64,000 nt of DNA, from positions 1,984,001 through 2,048,000 of the forward strand of contig NZ_CP116034.1 of assembly GCF_027945075.1 (NCBI RefSeq), written 5' to 3'. The position numbers were made by a program, and so were the translations under genes. The stretch comes from Chryseobacterium sp. CY350 (GTDB taxonomy: Bacteria > Bacteroidota > Bacteroidia > Flavobacteriales > Weeksellaceae). A model generated the notes under the pieces. It was not told the origin of the DNA. It saw only the letters and a list, made by a program, of their open reading frames with translations, and did no database searches. This document shows, in pieces, positions 52,999-61,645 of this stretch; the stretch's first letter is position 1; each line of letters begins with the position of its first letter.

Positions 52999-54195
52999 AT
53001 GGAAAGGATAATTTTACAGCCGCGATTTAAAGACTTAAAACATTTCAAAGATTTCTGGACAACAGGAAACGGAAAACAGCTGACCGATTTTTCTGGCGCA
53101 GAAGTGAGTTTTAAAGATTTTGAAAAATTTTCAAAGTACTTTTATCACGTAGATGAGATTGGTGACGAAGTTGTAAAAGAGGTCTACTTTGCTAAAAAAT
53201 ACAGTGAGGCATCTAGAGAAATTGAAAAGTATATCCGCAACGGAGTTTCAGATCAAGACGAAGTTCCAGAAAGTGTGAGAAATCTATTTAAGCAGACACA
53301 GGCAATTCCAGATTGGCTAGATGAAAATTTATTAAAAACGGGAGCTGAACTTTGCATGCGCTGCAATTTAGATTCTCTTATTTCGCTTCGAGACTACTGT
53401 CTTATGGGTGGTTACGATTTTGCCTATCTTAATAAACCGCTCATCGTCACAGAAGCACTAAAAAAAGGTGCCGTAAAAAGACTTTCAGAAACTCTAGATT
53501 TTTGGGTCAATGTAACAAGATACGATGCTCTTGAAATTCATAAAAAAGGATATGAGTTTGCTATCAAAACCAGACTCATCCACTCGTATGCGAGACTTTC
53601 TATTAAAAAACATTACAAAAACTGGGATACTGAAAATTGGGGCGATCCTATCAATTCCTGGGATATGATGGCTACTTATATAGGTTTTAGTCTTGTTTTT
53701 CTGCACAGCCTTCACAAATTGGGAAACACAATTTCGGAAGAAGAAGAAAAAGGTCATTTTCACCTTTGGAAATACGTTGGTTATCTTTTGGGAATTCCAG
53801 AAAAACTCTTACCTGAAAATAAAAAACAGGCAACCGAATATTTTTACTTATGGACTTCTATTCAGCCATCTTCGGATGAAGATTCTGTTTTATTAGCACA
53901 TTCTTTACTTAATGAATCTCTGGAAAACCCGATACTTAAATTTAATTTCCAGAGAAAAAATCTGAGATATTTACACATTTGCTGTACCTGGTATCTTCTT
54001 GATGATGAAGTCTGCAAAAGACTTAAAATTCCGGAAGTACCTTTGAGCAAAAGCTTTCCTTTAATAAAGAAATCTTTAAACAAAATTTACGACAATACCG
54101 TTAGCAGAGAAAACCGTATAAAAAAAGGAAATAAAGATCAAATGAAAGTATTAGAAGATTATTTGAAGATTACTCAAAACTCTAATTTTCATTAA
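52999..54195 (+). CDS. MpaB/latex-clearing-protein-like oxygenase (DUF2236)
   Basis: The ATG at 52999 gives MERIILQPRFKDLKHF and a 398-residue protein; the TTG at 52981 adds six residues and sits among promoter-like bases. Helical motifs LRDYCLMGGYDFAYLNKP, TRLIHSYARLSIKKHY and the central INSWDMMATYIGFSLVF match the family of heme-dependent oxygenases that includes rubber oxygenase Lcp and fungal MpaB. No signal peptide is seen, so the protein is probably cytoplasmic. The true substrate is unknown. It stands alone between the metallopeptidase and recA. Confidence 0.72.
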   Translation: MERIILQPRFKDLKHFKDFWTTGNGKQLTDFSGAEVSFKDFEKFSKYFYHVDEIGDEVVKEVYFAKKYSEASREIEKYIRNGVSDQDEVPESVRNLFKQTQAIPDWLDENLLKTGAELCMRCNLDSLISLRDYCLMGGYDFAYLNKPLIVTEALKKGAVKRLSETLDFWVNVTRYDALEIHKKGYEFAIKTRLIHSYARLSIKKHYKNWDTENWGDPINSWDMMATYIGFSLVFLHSLHKLGNTISEEEEKGHFHLWKYVGYLLGIPEKLLPENKKQATEYFYLWTSIQPSSDEDSVLLAHSLLNESLENPILKFNFQRKNLRYLHICCTWYLLDDEVCKRLKIPEVPLSKSFPLIKKSLNKIYDNTVSRENRIKKGNKDQMKVLEDYLKITQNSNFH

Positions 54196-54384
54196 TGAAT
54201 GTCATATTCCACATATGTAGTTTTTATGATTAGAATGCAACATTACAAATAATTTATCATCAAAAATAATCTACTTATCTTTAGTTCTGAAATGTAGTTT
54301 CAATGCCATAAATTTTATCATTTTTTTAACGTAAAATGACATTCCAAATAACAAAAAATATTAGATTATAATCTTAAAATTCCG

Positions 54385-54392
54385 TATTTTTG
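54385..54392 (+). promoter_or_regulatory. Putative -7 element of recA
   Basis: TATTTTTG fits TAnnTTTG and lies 19 bases before the recA ATG. No -33 TTG and no recognisable LexA-type operator were found. Confidence 0.4.
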
Positions 54393-54411
54393 ATAAATTA
54401 TTTAATACGAT

Positions 54412-55419
54412 ATGAGTAACATTGAAGATAAGAAAAAAGCACTGGCTTTGGTGCTTGATAAACTAGATAAAACATACGGAAAAGGAACGGTAATGACTTT
54501 GGGTGATAGTGCGATTGACACTAATATCGAAGTGATTCCTTCAGGATCTTTAGGATTAGATATTGCGTTGGGCGTTGGTGGTTATCCGAGAGGAAGAATC
54601 ATTGAAATCTACGGACCTGAATCATCCGGTAAGACAACTTTAACTTTACATGCAATTGCAGAAGCTCAAAAAGCGGGAGGAATTGCAGCTTTCATCGATG
54701 CCGAGCATGCATTCGATCGAGGTTATGCAGGAAAGTTAGGAATTGATCTTGAGAATTTGATTATTTCTCAGCCCGATAATGGTGAACAGGCATTGGAAAT
54801 TGCTGACAACCTTATTCGTTCGGGTGCTATTGATATTGTAGTAATTGACTCTGTTGCAGCATTAACTCCAAAAGCTGAAATTGAAGGCGAAATGGGAGAT
54901 TCTAAAATGGGTCTTCACGCAAGATTGATGTCTCAGGCTTTAAGAAAATTAACTGCGACTATTTCGAGAACGAAATGTACGGTGATCTTCATTAACCAGT
55001 TAAGAGAAAAGATTGGCGTAATGTTCGGAAATCCTGAAACCACAACGGGTGGTAATGCCCTGAAATTTTACGCTTCTGTGAGAGTTGACATCAGAAAAGC
55101 AAGTGCACCGATCAAAAACGGTGACGAAGCTGTGGGAAGCCGCGTGAAGGTTAAAATTGTAAAAAACAAAGTTGCTCCACCTTTCAAAATGGCAGAATTT
55201 GATATTATGTACGGTGAAGGAGTTTCTAAAACCGGAGAAATCTTAGATACTGCTGTTGATATGGGAATTGTGAAGAAAAGCGGTTCTTGGTTCAGTTATG
55301 GTGAAACAAAACTTGGTCAGGGACGAGACGGCGTAAGAGATTTGTTGAAAGACAATCCTGAATTAGCTGAAGAGCTTGAAAACAAAGTAAAAGAAGAAAT
55401 TATTAACAACAAAAAATAA
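54412..55419 (+). CDS. recA: Recombinase A
   Basis: RecA coats single-stranded DNA for strand exchange and triggers damage responses. The 335-residue protein has Walker [11 protein letters not shown], Walker [13 protein letters not shown], the DNA-binding loops [16 protein letters not shown] and [19 protein letters not shown], and [14 protein letters not shown]. The length is normal. No SOS operator was recognised upstream, consistent with many Bacteroidota that have no LexA. A good terminator follows. Confidence 0.97.
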   Translation: MSNIEDKKKALALVLDKLDKTYGKGTVMTLGDSAIDTNIEVIPSGSLGLDIALGVGGYPRGRIIEIYGPESSGKTTLTLHAIAEAQKAGGIAAFIDAEHAFDRGYAGKLGIDLENLIISQPDNGEQALEIADNLIRSGAIDIVVIDSVAALTPKAEIEGEMGDSKMGLHARLMSQALRKLTATISRTKCTVIFINQLREKIGVMFGNPETTTGGNALKFYASVRVDIRKASAPIKNGDEAVGSRVKVKIVKNKVAPPFKMAEFDIMYGEGVSKTGEILDTAVDMGIVKKSGSWFSYGETKLGQGRDGVRDLLKDNPELAEELENKVKEEIINNKK

Positions 55420-55442
55420 TTTCAATTTCTGAAATAAAATAG

Positions 55443-55467
55443 AAAGACAGCTTTTTGAGCTGTCTTT
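55443..55467 (+). terminator. Terminator of recA
   Basis: AAAGACAGCT / AGCTGTCTTT with a 5-base loop is followed by a T-run, 23 bases after the stop codon. Confidence 0.88.
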
Positions 55468-55682
55468 TTTTTATCTTAATCACGCATTTAAGAATAATTT
55501 TATTATTACTGATTTTCATTAAACCGTTACTAATTTTTATCATTCTGCCATTACAACCGTCCTACAATATTCTTCAACAAACCAATTTTTCATTTTAAAT
55601 TTTAAAAAAATGCCAATCTGTCACTTTCCGGTCGATGGTATTTTTTTTGAGATTTGATAATCAAATTTAAAATTCAAATAAA

Positions 55683-57575
55683 ATGACAAAAGGAAATATC
55701 AATGTTTCGGTGGAAAATATCTTTCCGTTGATTAAAAAGTTTCTTTATAGCGATCACGAAATATTTTTAAGAGAATTAATTTCTAACGCTACAGATGCAA
55801 CTTTAAAATTAAAACATCTTACCAATATCGGTGAGGCAAAAGTTGATTACGGAAATCCGAAAATCGAAGTAAAAATCGATAAAGAAAATAAAAAACTTCA
55901 TATTATCGATCAAGGATTGGGAATGACTGCCGAGGAGGTAGAAAAATATATCAATCAGGTGGCATTTTCCGGAGCCGAAGAATTCTTAGATAAGTACAAA
56001 GATTCTGCTAAAGATTCCGGCATTATAGGACATTTCGGTTTAGGATTCTACTCTGCATTTATGGTAGCAGAAAAAGTAGAAATCATTACCAAATCCTTTA
56101 AAGAAGAACCTGCTGTTCATTGGATCTGTGATGGAAGTCCAGAATTTACTTTAGAAGAAACTACTGCAAAAACAGACAGAGGTACAGAAATCATTCTTCA
56201 CATTGCAGAAGATTCTACGGAGTTTCTGGAGGATTCTAAAATCACCGAGTTATTGTCAAAATACAATAAATTCATGCCTGTTCCTATTAAATTTGGAACA
56301 AAAACTCATACGCTTCCAATTCCTGAAGATGCTCCGGAAGGAACAACTGCGGAAACTGAAGAGATCGACAACATCATCAACAATCCAAATCCTGCGTGGA
56401 CGATTGCTCCGGCAGATTTAAATAAAGAAGATTATACAAAATTCTATCATGAGCTGTATCCAATGCAGTTTGAGGAGCCTTTGTTCAATATTCATTTAAA
56501 TGTAGATTATCCTTTCAACCTTACGGGAGTTTTATTTTTCCCAAAACTGAACAATGGTCTGAATATAGAAAAAGATAAGATTCAGTTATATCAAAATCAG
56601 GTTTTTGTTACTGATGAAGTGAAAGGTATTGTGCCAGACTTTTTGATGTTGCTACGCGGAGTTATTGATTCACCGGATATCCCATTGAACGTTTCTCGTT
56701 CTTACCTTCAAGCAGACGGTGCCGTGAAGAAAATCTCTTCATATATCACGAAAAAAGTAGGCGATAAAATGGCTTCATTAATTAATGAAAACCGTGAAGA
56801 TTACGAAGCTAAATGGAACGACATCAAGATCGTAATCGAATATGGAATGATTTCAGAAGACAAATTCTTCGAAAAATCAGATAAGTTTACATTGTATCCT
56901 ACAACTGACGGCAAATATTTCTTGTGGAACGAGCTTGAAGAAAAAATAAAGCCTAATCAAACAGATAAAGACGGAAATCTTGTAATACTTTATGCAACTA
57001 ATGCCGATGAGCAGCACTCATATATTCAATCTGCTAAAGATAAAGGGTACGAAGTGATACTTTTAGATTCGCCAATTGTTCCGCATCTTATTCAAAAACT
57101 TGAAACTTCAAAAGATAAAATTTCATTTGCAAGAGTAGATGCAGACCATATCAATAATCTGATTAAAAAAGACGAGCCAGCGATTTCAAAGTTGACCGAA
57201 ACCGAAAAAGAAACTTTAAAGAAAATAGTAGAAGAATCTATCAAAGACTCGAAATTCACGGTGCAGCTTGAAGATTTAGAAAGTACAGATGCTCCTTTCA
57301 CAATCACACAGCCGGAATTCATGAGAAGAATGAAAGAAATGCAGGCGACAGGCGGCGGCGGAATGTTTGGAATGGGCGGCTTCCCGGAAATGTATAATTT
57401 GGTGGTGAATTCTAACAGTGAATTTGCAACTAAAATACTTGCCAATGAAAATGAAGAGGAAAAAAGTTCTCAGATTAAATATGCTCTGGATCTTGCTAAA
57501 CTTTCGCAGAATCTGTTAAAAGGAAAAGATCTTACAGATTTTGTACAAAGAAGTTATCAGCAGTTAGGAAAATAA
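55683..57575 (+). CDS. htpG: Molecular chaperone HtpG (Hsp90)
   Basis: A 630-residue dimeric ATP-dependent chaperone. The N-terminal ATP domain shows FLRELISNATDATLKL, IIDQGLGMTAEEV and GHFGLGFYSAFMVA; the middle domain has PLNVSRSYLQADGAVKKIS (catalytic Arg region); the C-terminal dimerisation part ends QRSYQQLGK. The 260-base leader contains TGCCAATCTGTCAC at 55611-55624, which could be a stress-control site, but this is a guess. A Gly/Met-rich insert GGGGMFGMGGFPE lies near residue 560. Confidence 0.95.
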   Translation: MTKGNINVSVENIFPLIKKFLYSDHEIFLRELISNATDATLKLKHLTNIGEAKVDYGNPKIEVKIDKENKKLHIIDQGLGMTAEEVEKYINQVAFSGAEEFLDKYKDSAKDSGIIGHFGLGFYSAFMVAEKVEIITKSFKEEPAVHWICDGSPEFTLEETTAKTDRGTEIILHIAEDSTEFLEDSKITELLSKYNKFMPVPIKFGTKTHTLPIPEDAPEGTTAETEEIDNIINNPNPAWTIAPADLNKEDYTKFYHELYPMQFEEPLFNIHLNVDYPFNLTGVLFFPKLNNGLNIEKDKIQLYQNQVFVTDEVKGIVPDFLMLLRGVIDSPDIPLNVSRSYLQADGAVKKISSYITKKVGDKMASLINENREDYEAKWNDIKIVIEYGMISEDKFFEKSDKFTLYPTTDGKYFLWNELEEKIKPNQTDKDGNLVILYATNADEQHSYIQSAKDKGYEVILLDSPIVPHLIQKLETSKDKISFARVDADHINNLIKKDEPAISKLTETEKETLKKIVEESIKDSKFTVQLEDLESTDAPFTITQPEFMRRMKEMQATGGGGMFGMGGFPEMYNLVVNSNSEFATKILANENEEEKSSQIKYALDLAKLSQNLLKGKDLTDFVQRSYQQLGK

Positions 57576-57595
57576 ACTTTTAAATTTCCATATAT

Positions 57596-57638
57596 ACTTT
57601 GTCAAAGCTCTCAACAGATTGTTGTGCTTTGACAAAGT
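57596..57638 (+). terminator. Terminator of htpG
   Basis: A 13-bp stem ACTTTGTCAAAGC / GCTTTGACAAAGT with a loop that itself pairs CAACA with TGTTG is followed by a long T-run, 21 bases after the stop codon. Confidence 0.9.
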
Positions 57639-57649
57639 TTTTTTTAGGA

Positions 57650-57752
57650 GCTAATACCGCTATCCGCTATATCTTTTTTGCTTACAAAAATTGGTTAACA
57701 GTAAAAAATGATCGTGAAAAGCAAAAAAGGATGTCGCTACTATCGGGGCTAG
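57650..57752. repeat. Imperfect palindromic intergenic element after htpG
   Basis: CTTTTTTGCTT (57673-57683) pairs with AAGCAAAAAAG (57719-57729), and flanking CGCTATCCGCTATATC partly pairs with GATGTCGCTACTATCG. It is one copy only in this window. The sequence GCTAATACCGCTATCCGCTAT resembles dispersed repeats I remember from flavobacterial genomes, which is inference. An open frame across it is not considered real. Confidence 0.5.
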
Positions 57753-57859
57753 AAAGCGCGTGTTCCAAACGAAAGTTTCCGATACTCAGAAAGTCTGACA
57801 ATATTTTTCAGTTTTTCGCTTTTTAAGATCTATCTGCAAAAAAATTCACCAACTTCTTT

Positions 57860-58156
57860 TTACAATTCTTCCATGGGATTCCAAAACAGAGTTTTGAAAT
57901 TCTTAATTCTGAAATTCTCAACTTCAATTCCTTCTGCTTCCAATCTTTCCTTAAATTCCGGAACCGATAAAGTTCCTGATGCAGAAATTACCCGATGCGC
58001 CGGAACATCTTTTGGGCAGCCACCCATCGCTTTACCAACATGCCGTGAATGATTGGGAAAACCAACGGCTTTTGCAATCGCTCCGTAGCTCGTCACTCTT
58101 CCAAAGGGAACAAGTTTTGTGATTTCCCAGACCTGTTGTTTGAATACATCATTCAT
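57860..58156 (-). CDS. Alkyltransferase-like (ATL) protein, MGMT family without the active Cys
   Basis: The 98-residue protein is the DNA-binding domain of O6-alkylguanine-DNA alkyltransferases: VPFGRVTSYGAIAKAVGFPN, HVGKAMGG and PAHRVISASG. The active-site Cys of PCHRV is Ala here (Ala53), so it cannot accept alkyl groups. ATL proteins bind O6-alkylguanine lesions and hand them to nucleotide-excision repair. The gene stands alone. The identification is firm; the repair role is by family knowledge. Confidence 0.9.
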   Translation of the reverse strand: MNDVFKQQVWEITKLVPFGRVTSYGAIAKAVGFPNHSRHVGKAMGGCPKDVPAHRVISASGTLSVPEFKERLEAEGIEVENFRIKNFKTLFWNPMEEL

Positions 58157-58321
58157 TATTTCTCATTTAAACTCAAAGGTAAAAAAATATCAGGATTATT
58201 GTAAAGCATTTATAATCCTGACGATTTCTTAAAATATTTAACAAGCTAAAACCTTCACAAAAAAATCTTTCAAAAAGGCATCATTGTTGTATTAAGAAGC
58301 AATGAATTAAATATTTAAATT

Positions 58322-59113
58322 ATGGCAAATTTAAAAGGAAAAGTAATTATAGTAACAGGAGCTGCAATGGGTTTAGGATTAGCAGCTGCAGATATTTTAG
58401 CCTCAAAAGGAGCAGATATAACCTTGGTAGATTATAACGCTGATGCGCTGAATAAAGCACAATCAGAACTTCAGTCAAAATATCCCAGCAATAAATTTCT
58501 AACAGTTACTGCAGACGTTTCTGTAGAAGAAAACGTAAAAAACTATGTCGACCAAACAGTGAAAGAATTTGGAAAGGTAGACGGCTTATACAATAATGCA
58601 GGAATTGAGGGAAAACAGGCACCGTTGGTTGAATACGATATTGAAGTGTTCAAAAAAGTAATCGACATCAATTTACTTGGAGTTTATTACGGTATGAAAT
58701 ATGTAATTCCTGAACTGCAGAAAAACGGTGGCGGAAAGATCGTTAATGTAGCATCAGTTGGCGGTATAAGAGGCGTCATCAACCAAACAGCTTATGTTGC
58801 AACGAAACATGCTGTAGCGGGAATGACCAAAAATGCAGCTCTAGAATATGGTAAAGATAATATTCTGACCAATGCCATTGCTCCGGGTGCGATTTTAACT
58901 CCGATGGTTGCCCAAGCTTTTAATCAGGTAAATCCTGCTGATCCCAAAGCAGCTGAAACCGAATATGCATCGAGAAACCCTACAAGAAGGTTAGGCGATC
59001 CCAAAGATGTCGGAAATCTTGTAGCTTATCTTCTGAGTGATGATAACGGATATGTTTCGGGACAGGTGATTGCAATCGACGGAGGAGAATCAAATATGTA
59101 TGGAAACTCATAA
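58322..59113 (+). CDS. SDR-family NAD(P)-dependent oxidoreductase
   Basis: A 263-residue short-chain dehydrogenase: TGAAMGLGLAAADIL (coenzyme-binding TGxxxGxG), NNAGIEG, the catalytic Ser in VASVGG, YVATKHA (catalytic Tyr and Lys) and the C-terminal SGQVIAIDGGES. Many such enzymes are annotated as glucose 1-dehydrogenase or 3-oxoacyl-reductase, but the substrate cannot be told from sequence. A small conserved protein gene follows after about 80 bases. Confidence 0.9.
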   Translation: MANLKGKVIIVTGAAMGLGLAAADILASKGADITLVDYNADALNKAQSELQSKYPSNKFLTVTADVSVEENVKNYVDQTVKEFGKVDGLYNNAGIEGKQAPLVEYDIEVFKKVIDINLLGVYYGMKYVIPELQKNGGGKIVNVASVGGIRGVINQTAYVATKHAVAGMTKNAALEYGKDNILTNAIAPGAILTPMVAQAFNQVNPADPKAAETEYASRNPTRRLGDPKDVGNLVAYLLSDDNGYVSGQVIAIDGGESNMYGNS

Positions 59114-59194
59114 GCAACATTGCTGGTACCTAGGATCATACTCGAATATTTTCAGCACAATTTTTGGATGATAGACTTTACTAAATGTGCAATT

Positions 59195-59341
59195 ATGAAA
59201 AAGTCAATTTTTAGAGTACTCAATAAAATAAATAAAGCTGTTTTACCAAAATTGAGTGATAAAGACCCTTCAAAACTGACCAAAATTCAAAAAGGTATTT
59301 TAGCATACCGATATTTTGTGTTGACTAATTCTTTAGATTAA
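59195..59341 (+). CDS. Small basic conserved hypothetical protein (48 residues)
   Basis: The ATG at 59195 gives MKKSIFRVLNKINKAVLPKL followed by SDKDPSKLTKIQKGILAYRY and FVLTNSLD. A start at 59120 would add 25 residues of unlike composition. The protein is basic and mostly helical, with no signal peptide or cysteine. Short proteins of this look are, as far as I recall, conserved in flavobacteria, but this was not checked. The function is unknown; a bidirectional terminator follows. Confidence 0.6.
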   Translation: MKKSIFRVLNKINKAVLPKLSDKDPSKLTKIQKGILAYRYFVLTNSLD

Positions 59342-59406
59342 TCTTAAAATATATGCGAATCATAGCAGTGTTATTAGAATCAGTTTAAACAGATTTGCTC
59401 AAAAAA

Positions 59407-59427
59407 AACGTCCCAACATGGGACGTT
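59407..59427. terminator. Bidirectional terminator between the 48-residue gene and the DHS-like gene
   Basis: AACGTCCCA / TGGGACGTT with a 3-base loop sits between converging genes, with A-run before and T-run after. Confidence 0.87.
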
Positions 59428-59464
59428 TTTTATATGTAAAGCGTTAAAGAAATTATTGCTTTTA

Positions 59465-60436
59465 TTAATTTTCTAAAATATAAGAGAACATCAATGGCGC
59501 ACAAATAGTAGCATCACTTTCAACGATAAATTTCGGTGTAGTAATATCTAATTTACCCCAGGTAATTTTCTCGTTAGGAACTGCTCCCGAATAAGAACCG
59601 TAAGAAGTCGTAGAATCTGAGATCTGACAGAAATATGACCAAAACGGAATATCATGCATTTCCATATCCTGATACAACATCGGTACCACACAAATAGGAA
59701 AATCTCCGGCAATACCGCCGCCAATCTGGAAGAATCCAACTCCTTTTCCTGCTGAATTTTTTGTATACCAATCTGCTAAATAAGTCATGTATTCGATACC
59801 AGATTTCATCGTAGTAGCCGTCAACTCACCTTTGATACAGTAAGAAGCGAAAATATTCCCCATTGTAGAATCTTCCCAACCCGGAACTACAATCGGAAGA
59901 TTTTTCTCTGCCGCCGCAATCATCCATGAGTTCTCTCTTGGAATTTCATAATACTGCTCAAGAACTCCCGAAAGGATCATTTTATACATAAATTCATGCG
60001 GAAAATATCTTTCACCTTTCGCTTCAGCATCTTTCCAGATCTCAACGATATGTTTTTGCAATCTTCTGAACGCTTCTTCTTCAGGAATACATGTGTCTGT
60101 AACTCTGTTTAAACCTCTTTCCAACAAATCCCACTCATCCTGAGCCGTCAAATCTCGGTAGTGAGGAACTCTTTCGTAATGAGAATGTGCAACCAGATTC
60201 ATCAGATCTTCTTCAAGATTTGCGCCTGTACAAGAAATAAAATCAACTTTATCCTGACGGATCATTTCAGCCAAAATTTTCCCCAACTCAGCCGTAGACA
60301 TTGCCCCAGCCAAAGTGATCATCATTTTTCCGCCCTCTTTAAGATGCGCAACGTATCCCTTTGATGCGTCTACCAAAGCTGCTGCATTGAAGTGCAGATA
60401 ATATTTTTCTATGAACTCAGTAATAGGTTTGCTCAT
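59465..60436 (-). CDS. Deoxyhypusine synthase-family protein
   Basis: A 323-residue protein with the deoxyhypusine synthase fold: MMITLAGAMSTAELGKILAE, ISCTGANLEEDLMNL, VPGWEDSTMGNIFASY and YSGAVPNEKITWGKL, where the Lys (about residue 295) corresponds to the catalytic Lys that forms the imine with spermidine. Bacteria have no eIF5A, so the natural product is not deoxyhypusine; bacterial members are thought to be homospermidine synthases or polyamine enzymes. A -7-like element lies upstream. The identity of the family is firm. Confidence 0.88.
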   Translation of the reverse strand: MSKPITEFIEKYYLHFNAAALVDASKGYVAHLKEGGKMMITLAGAMSTAELGKILAEMIRQDKVDFISCTGANLEEDLMNLVAHSHYERVPHYRDLTAQDEWDLLERGLNRVTDTCIPEEEAFRRLQKHIVEIWKDAEAKGERYFPHEFMYKMILSGVLEQYYEIPRENSWMIAAAEKNLPIVVPGWEDSTMGNIFASYCIKGELTATTMKSGIEYMTYLADWYTKNSAGKGVGFFQIGGGIAGDFPICVVPMLYQDMEMHDIPFWSYFCQISDSTTSYGSYSGAVPNEKITWGKLDITTPKFIVESDATICAPLMFSYILEN

Positions 60437-60450
60437 TTTTAAATTTTTTA

Positions 60451-60458
60451 CAAAGATA
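60451..60458 (-). promoter_or_regulatory. Putative -7 element of the deoxyhypusine synthase-like gene
   Basis: On the minus strand TATCTTTG (60458-60451) fits TAnnTTTG and lies 14 bases before the ATG at 60436. It overlaps the end of the upstream gene region; no -33 was assigned. Confidence 0.4.
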
Positions 60459-60462
60459 AAAT

Positions 60463-61137
60463 TTAAAAACGGAAAGTCGCAGCCGCGCTTAAAGAAAGTC
60501 TGCTTAATCCTTCTCTTTCATCTTCACCAAAATCAACGGTGGTTCCGTTATACTTCATCTTACTTAGTGCTCCGCCTGTAAGACCGATTTTCGGACCGAT
60601 AAAAATATGGTTGCTAATTGCGTACTGATATGCAAAATTGGCCTCCAGACCAACATTAGAACCTGTACCTTTTACAGAACCGGTTTTTGTAGTATAAGTA
60701 ATCACTCCCACAGCAATATCATAAAACAGTTTGTGTCTTGTTTCATCTTTGAAATTGGAGAACATATAAGCCGGTCCGATAAAACTGATATTATCTTTAG
60801 TACTTACAAATCCTGAAACGATTTGTCCGTTTGAGTTTTGAACGCTGATGCGGCCATCACTGGATGCAAAATAAGTAGAATATTTTAAACCTACAGCTCC
60901 ATTTCCCTTTAAGTGATAATATGCAGAAACACTTACATCTACTCCACTTTTTAAGCCTCTGATATAATCTTTTGATTCTTTTGAAATCCCTTCAGGCATT
61001 TTTGCTAGACGCCATGCATATCCCACGGATGGAATTATCGAAACTCTGGATTCTGAAACAGTTGTCTCCTGTGCTGAAAAAAAGAAAGGGATCGCGAAGG
61101 CTCCCGAAAGGAAAAGTTTTTTTAACATTGTTATCAA
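60463..61137 (-). CDS. Outer-membrane beta-barrel protein
   Basis: A 224-residue protein with a signal peptide ending FFSAQ (residue 22). The mature chain consists of about ten strands ending in aromatic residues (SVSAYYHLKGNGAVGLKYST, PAYMFSNFKDETRHKLFYDI, NFAYQYAISNHIFIGPKIGL) and closes with AATFRF, the C-terminal Phe typical of outer-membrane barrels. Small barrels of this family have no known catalytic activity. It ends just before the DHS-like gene promoter on the same strand. Confidence 0.82.
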   Translation of the reverse strand: MITMLKKLFLSGAFAIPFFFSAQETTVSESRVSIIPSVGYAWRLAKMPEGISKESKDYIRGLKSGVDVSVSAYYHLKGNGAVGLKYSTYFASSDGRISVQNSNGQIVSGFVSTKDNISFIGPAYMFSNFKDETRHKLFYDIAVGVITYTTKTGSVKGTGSNVGLEANFAYQYAISNHIFIGPKIGLTGGALSKMKYNGTTVDFGEDEREGLSRLSLSAAATFRF

Positions 61138-61175
61138 TTTTCGTCAAAAATACTATTTTTTCCAATTGCGGAGAA

Positions 61176-61568
61176 TTAAAATTTAAAACGTCTGTTTTCT
61201 TTTTTGTCTGAATTTTGCTTCTTCTGCTGAATGCGTTTTTCTACCGAAGATCTTGTCGGTCTTGTCTTTGCTCTGAATTTTGGAATCACTAATGATTTTT
61301 CCACGATATCAAGAATCTTTTCAATCGCTATTTTCTTGTTCTGAAGTTGAGTTCTGCTTTCAGAAACATTTAAAAATAATAATCCATCAAGATTAATCCT
61401 GTTTTTAAGTTTTTCTTTGATTAAACTTTTCTCTCTTTCATTAAAAAATTCTGAGTCATCAACTTTCCACATGACGGTAACAGCGGTTTCCACTTTGTTT
61501 ACGTTTTGTCCGCCTCCGCCACTGCTGCGGGAAGTTTTGAAGTTGAGTTCTCTTGAAAAGTCTTTCAT
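61176..61568 (-). CDS. arfB: Alternative ribosome-rescue factor / aminoacyl-tRNA hydrolase ArfB
   Basis: The 130-residue protein carries the GGQ motif in RSSGGGGQNVNKVETAV (residues 19-21), which releases stalled nascent chains from tRNA. The C-terminal tail is basic (RPTRSSVEKRIQQKKQNSDK, KKENRRFKF) and inserts into the mRNA channel. Length and motif agree with ArfB. The gene is next to an o-succinylbenzoate-CoA ligase gene with an 80-base gap, so they may be separate units. Confidence 0.92.
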   Translation of the reverse strand: MKDFSRELNFKTSRSSGGGGQNVNKVETAVTVMWKVDDSEFFNEREKSLIKEKLKNRINLDGLLFLNVSESRTQLQNKKIAIEKILDIVEKSLVIPKFRAKTRPTRSSVEKRIQQKKQNSDKKENRRFKF

Positions 61569-61645
61569 AATATTTTTAATTCTCTTTGAATGAGTGGATT
61601 CATTGCGTCTTATTGAAATAAGGTGGTACTAAGTTTAAAATTAAA

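Noticed and set aside
57599..57826. A 75-residue plus-strand frame after htpG
   Set aside because: It lies across the htpG terminator and a palindromic repeat, and its composition is unlike a protein gene.
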